Positions 28,736 through 31,117 of a stretch of 31,117 nucleotides of DNA are shown piece after piece (the stretch's first letter is position 1; the number at the start of each line of letters is the position of its first letter). The DNA comes from an uncultured Prochlorococcus sp. (lineage in GTDB: Bacteria > Cyanobacteriota > Cyanobacteriia > PCC-6307 > Cyanobiaceae), in NCBI GenBank assembly GCA_902572065.1, contig CACGEL010000007.1:1-31117 (forward strand). The letters run 5' to 3'. Made by a program: the position numbers and the translations under genes. The notes beneath the pieces are model-generated. The model did no database searches, was not told the origin of the DNA, and saw only the letters and a program-made list of their open reading frames with translations.

Positions 28736-29827
28736 TTATATGTCTGAAATCATATATTTCCAACATACCTTGAGAAGTTTAATACCATCTACCCATCTTG
28801 ATATATTTGGTGCTCCAGATTTTCGTGCATAATATTTAACAGGGTAATTTAGGATTTTAATATTATTGTTGGCTGCTTCAAAAATTATCGTAAAATCACC
28901 AAAAGGATCTGACTTAGATTCCCAACTACCGTTTTTCTTCATCAAATTGAAAAACTTCCGTGAGAAAACTTTTGTCCCACAAAGTGAGTCGGAAATTGGT
29001 GTATTGATTAATATCGATAAAAATAAAGCAAAACATCTATTTCCGATATAATTAGCCCATCTCATAGCATCTTTTTCCATTGGGAATGTTGTTCTAGAGC
29101 AGTTAATAAGAATATTCTCATTTTTCGTCGATTGCATTATTGCATCGATACTATCATTAATGTCTACAGTGAAGTCGCTATCTATAATTGCCAGAGTTTC
29201 ACCAGATGAAATATTGAAACCTTCAACAACAGCATTTTTCTTACCCGTAGAAGTTTGTTTTAAAAGAAGTATTTGGAAGCTACTTGAGAAATTTTTAGTT
29301 AGCTTTTCTAGCATTTGAAAAGTGTTATCTTTACTGTTTCCCTCTACAAATATTATTTCAATTTTATTAGGTATTTTTTTAAATTTATTTAAAGCTTGTA
29401 TTAAAAGTTCCTTATTACCTTCTTCATTTCTTGCTGGAATAACTATTGAAATCAAATGACTACCTGATTTCTCCTGATATTTATAAAATATAATTTCTAG
29501 TTCAAAAGCAAGTTGCTTAATTATTGGTACCTTACGTAAAGTATTTTTTATAAATTGAGGAATTAATTTAGTTGGAATTGGAGTTAATTTTTTTGCTTTC
29601 CATCTGATAGATCTATAATTATAAATTTCAGCTAATGATTCAATATCACATAAAGTAATTCTTGCTTTGTTAGTTTTGCCTTTAAATATTCTAGAATCTA
29701 ATTTGAGCCATCTTGTAATTGGTTCCCAAGTATTGCCTCTTACTTTAAGAGAAATGAATTCATTATCGTCTTTAAATAATTGGTGAATTTGATTATTTGA
29801 TAGATTCCATGTATTTACAGTTTTCAT
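28736..29827 (-). CDS. family 2 glycosyltransferase
   Basis: A 363-aa protein. The GT-A catalytic domain spans about 126-330: ISIVIPARNEEGN (126-138), IIFVEGNSKDNT (158-169), GKKNAVVEGF (195-204) and the metal-binding DSD (216-218, in AIIDSDFTVD). Later motifs DSLCGTKVF and YYARKSGAPNISRW fit dolichyl-phosphate-mannose synthase-like GT2 enzymes. The first 125 residues are not glycosyltransferase. Their SLAEIYNYRSIRWKAKK and IPTKLIPQFIKNTLRKVPII wording resembles the tail of a class I methyltransferase often fused ahead of such GT2 domains, apparently truncated here. No membrane spans are evident. It follows the GT39-like gene by 38 bp. Confidence 0.88.
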   Translation of the reverse strand: MKTVNTWNLSNNQIHQLFKDDNEFISLKVRGNTWEPITRWLKLDSRIFKGKTNKARITLCDIESLAEIYNYRSIRWKAKKLTPIPTKLIPQFIKNTLRKVPIIKQLAFELEIIFYKYQEKSGSHLISIVIPARNEEGNKELLIQALNKFKKIPNKIEIIFVEGNSKDNTFQMLEKLTKNFSSSFQILLLKQTSTGKKNAVVEGFNISSGETLAIIDSDFTVDINDSIDAIMQSTKNENILINCSRTTFPMEKDAMRWANYIGNRCFALFLSILINTPISDSLCGTKVFSRKFFNLMKKNGSWESKSDPFGDFTIIFEAANNNIKILNYPVKYYARKSGAPNISRWVDGIKLLKVCWKYMISDI

Positions 29828-29865
29828 TAAATTTAATTTCTCATAAGAATAATTTTAATATAAAC

Positions 29866-31117
29866 TCATCGATCTTTTCTGATTAATTTCCAAGGAGATA
29901 AAATTTCATTACCATAGATTATTTGATAAGAATCATTTTCATATACTTCTTTTGAAGAAATAGTAGACCATACTAAATCTGAGGGGTTCATTTTTTCTAT
30001 GCTTTCAATTCTATCTCCTAGATTAGGAGTAAGGAGAGAAATTCTTATTAGTTTTGATTGTGCTTGTGCATTTCCAGTGTTCCTTGTATCAACATTAATG
30101 ATTTGATTCTTCAGGATATCTAATGAAGATAAATACTCCATAGTTTCTCTTAATTCTCTTGAGCGGTCTGTAAATAAACCTGACTGTAATAATAATGATG
30201 TTAATAGATAAGGACCAATAATTAAAGTTATAAAAATTTTTTTCACGTTACTTGTATCTTTTATAAAAGACCAAGCTATCGCAAATGATATTAATCCTAA
30301 AACAATAAATACATTTTCTTTGGTAGTGAAATTTAGGACACTTTTGAAGAAAATAGAATATGTAACTACTAAAGTAATAATAAATAAAGGAATTAACTTT
30401 GATGTAATAAAAACAGCGGTGGATTTATATCTTTTTGAACTGAATAAATATTTAACACCAATATATGAATTTAAAGATAAGATTGAAGATATTTGAAGAG
30501 GGTAATAAGGTGTTTTTGTAGAAAAAATACTTATTATCAATATTAAAATTAGAGGGAAATAAGTTAAAATTAATTTTTCATTGTTACCTTTATTTTCTAA
30601 AGAATTTGAAATTAAACCGACTATAGAAAATATGCTCCATGGTAAGAACGTTGTTGGAATATTCCATAAGTAATAATAAAAAGGATTTGTAGAATCGTTT
30701 GTATTAGAAAGAAAATTAAATTTCTCAAACAAGTAAAAGATAATATTCTGATCTAAATAAGAATTTATAAAATAAGCCCATAGTAGATATGGAAAAAATC
30801 CAATTATTAATCCAAGCCAAAATAATTTATTAAAGAATAATTTTCTTTTAGTTAATAAATATGGTGATAGTGCCGCAAGAGGAACAGCTACAAGAAAAGT
30901 CTTCATCATAAAAGCTAAACCTATCCAAATACCAAAAAGTAAAACATAGAAATTGCTTTTATTTTTTCGAATTTTTACTAAAGAAAATACTCCAATAGTT
31001 ACAATGCAGGAATAAATAAGATCTTGAGTAGCTAAATGAGAGTAGTCAAACCATAGATATGTTGTAGAAAGTATTAGTGGAGATACAATTGCATGATTTT
31101 TACCAAAAAATTCTTCA
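29866..31117 (-). CDS. GT39/ArnT-like membrane glycosyltransferase, partial (5' end beyond the window)
   Basis: The frame stays open to the window edge, so the Met at 30909 is almost certainly internal. Reading upstream from it gives TKNKSN-free hydrophobic sequence and, near the edge, EEFFGKNHAIVSPLILSTT and WFDYSHLATQDLIYS. This is the early-loop wording of ArnT/PMT-type polyprenyl-phosphate-sugar transferases (GT39). About 416 codons are visible, with many transmembrane helices (for example LFWLGLIIGFFPYLLWAYF) and a short soluble C-terminus ending PWKLIRKDR. It probably transfers a sugar from a lipid carrier at the periplasmic face. It is followed closely by the GT2 gene, which may make that lipid-linked sugar (inference). 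Confidence 0.8.
   Translation of the reverse strand, partial: EEFFGKNHAIVSPLILSTTYLWFDYSHLATQDLIYSCIVTIGVFSLVKIRKNKSNFYVLLFGIWIGLAFMMKTFLVAVPLAALSPYLLTKRKLFFNKLFWLGLIIGFFPYLLWAYFINSYLDQNIIFYLFEKFNFLSNTNDSTNPFYYYLWNIPTTFLPWSIFSIVGLISNSLENKGNNEKLILTYFPLILILIISIFSTKTPYYPLQISSILSLNSYIGVKYLFSSKRYKSTAVFITSKLIPLFIITLVVTYSIFFKSVLNFTTKENVFIVLGLISFAIAWSFIKDTSNVKKIFITLIIGPYLLTSLLLQSGLFTDRSRELRETMEYLSSLDILKNQIINVDTRNTGNAQAQSKLIRISLLTPNLGDRIESIEKMNPSDLVWSTISSKEVYENDSYQIIYGNEILSPWKLIRKDR

Noticed and set aside
30907..30909. ATG at 30909 as the true start of the GT39-like gene
   Set aside because: The frame continues without a stop to the window edge and encodes conserved ArnT/PMT-like sequence upstream, so this Met is internal.

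Overview
The window is a piece of core chromosome from a marine picocyanobacterium, almost certainly a high-light-adapted Prochlorococcus. The evidence is the strongly AT-rich sequence (including the intergenic DNA), tight gene packing, psaA/psaB and psaI/psaL, ferredoxin-dependent glutamate synthase, a cyanobacterial RNase E ending in the arginine-rich PNPase-binding peptide, and the cyanobacterial rpsL-rpsG-fusA-tuf-rpsJ order. No tRNA, rRNA, CRISPR array or complete mobile element was found.

Layout. (1) 111-6045 is a photosystem I block: psaA-psaB, closed by a textbook intrinsic terminator, then about 600 bp holding what looks like a decayed gene, then the tiny psaI (37 aa, 5299-5412) and psaL. 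(2) 6098-8656 is a small variable stretch. An NlpC/P60 hydrolase and a class A beta-lactamase-like serine hydrolase are transcribed divergently with only 3 bp between their start codons. They are followed on the minus strand by a serine-recombinase-like protein that lacks the catalytic serine and an overlapping 76-aa unknown. (3) 8959-14730 is central metabolism: lipA with a TTG start, then on the minus strand a YciI-like protein and the 1523-aa Fd-GOGAT. (4) 14917-20353 is the str-type ribosomal operon rpsL-rpsG-fusA(TTG)-tuf-rpsJ, followed by a LON-domain protein. (5) 20354-26977 is mixed housekeeping: an MPBQ/MSBQ-type methyltransferase (plastoquinone/tocopherol), pheA, a DUF1997 protein, rnhB and rne (overlapping), dapL and clpS. 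(6) 27014-31117 is a minus-strand run of a radical SAM protein, a GT2 glycosyltransferase and a GT39-type membrane glycosyltransferase that runs off the window edge; this looks like surface-glycan or glycolipid work.

How the genes work together. Photosystem I supplies reduced ferredoxin, which Fd-GOGAT uses to make glutamate. PheA and DapL feed phenylalanine and lysine/diaminopimelate synthesis. The str operon and RNase E/RNase HII cover translation and RNA turnover, and ClpS feeds the Clp protease.

I see no convincing new multi-gene system. The most interesting points are the decayed coding sequence between psaB and psaI, the serine-less recombinase-like protein with its overlapping partner, the rne/rnhB overlap that encodes the whole PNPase-binding peptide in one frame and the RNase HII N-terminus in another, the almost zero-length divergent start region at 6851-6853, and the uncharacterised radical SAM gene beside two glycosyltransferases.
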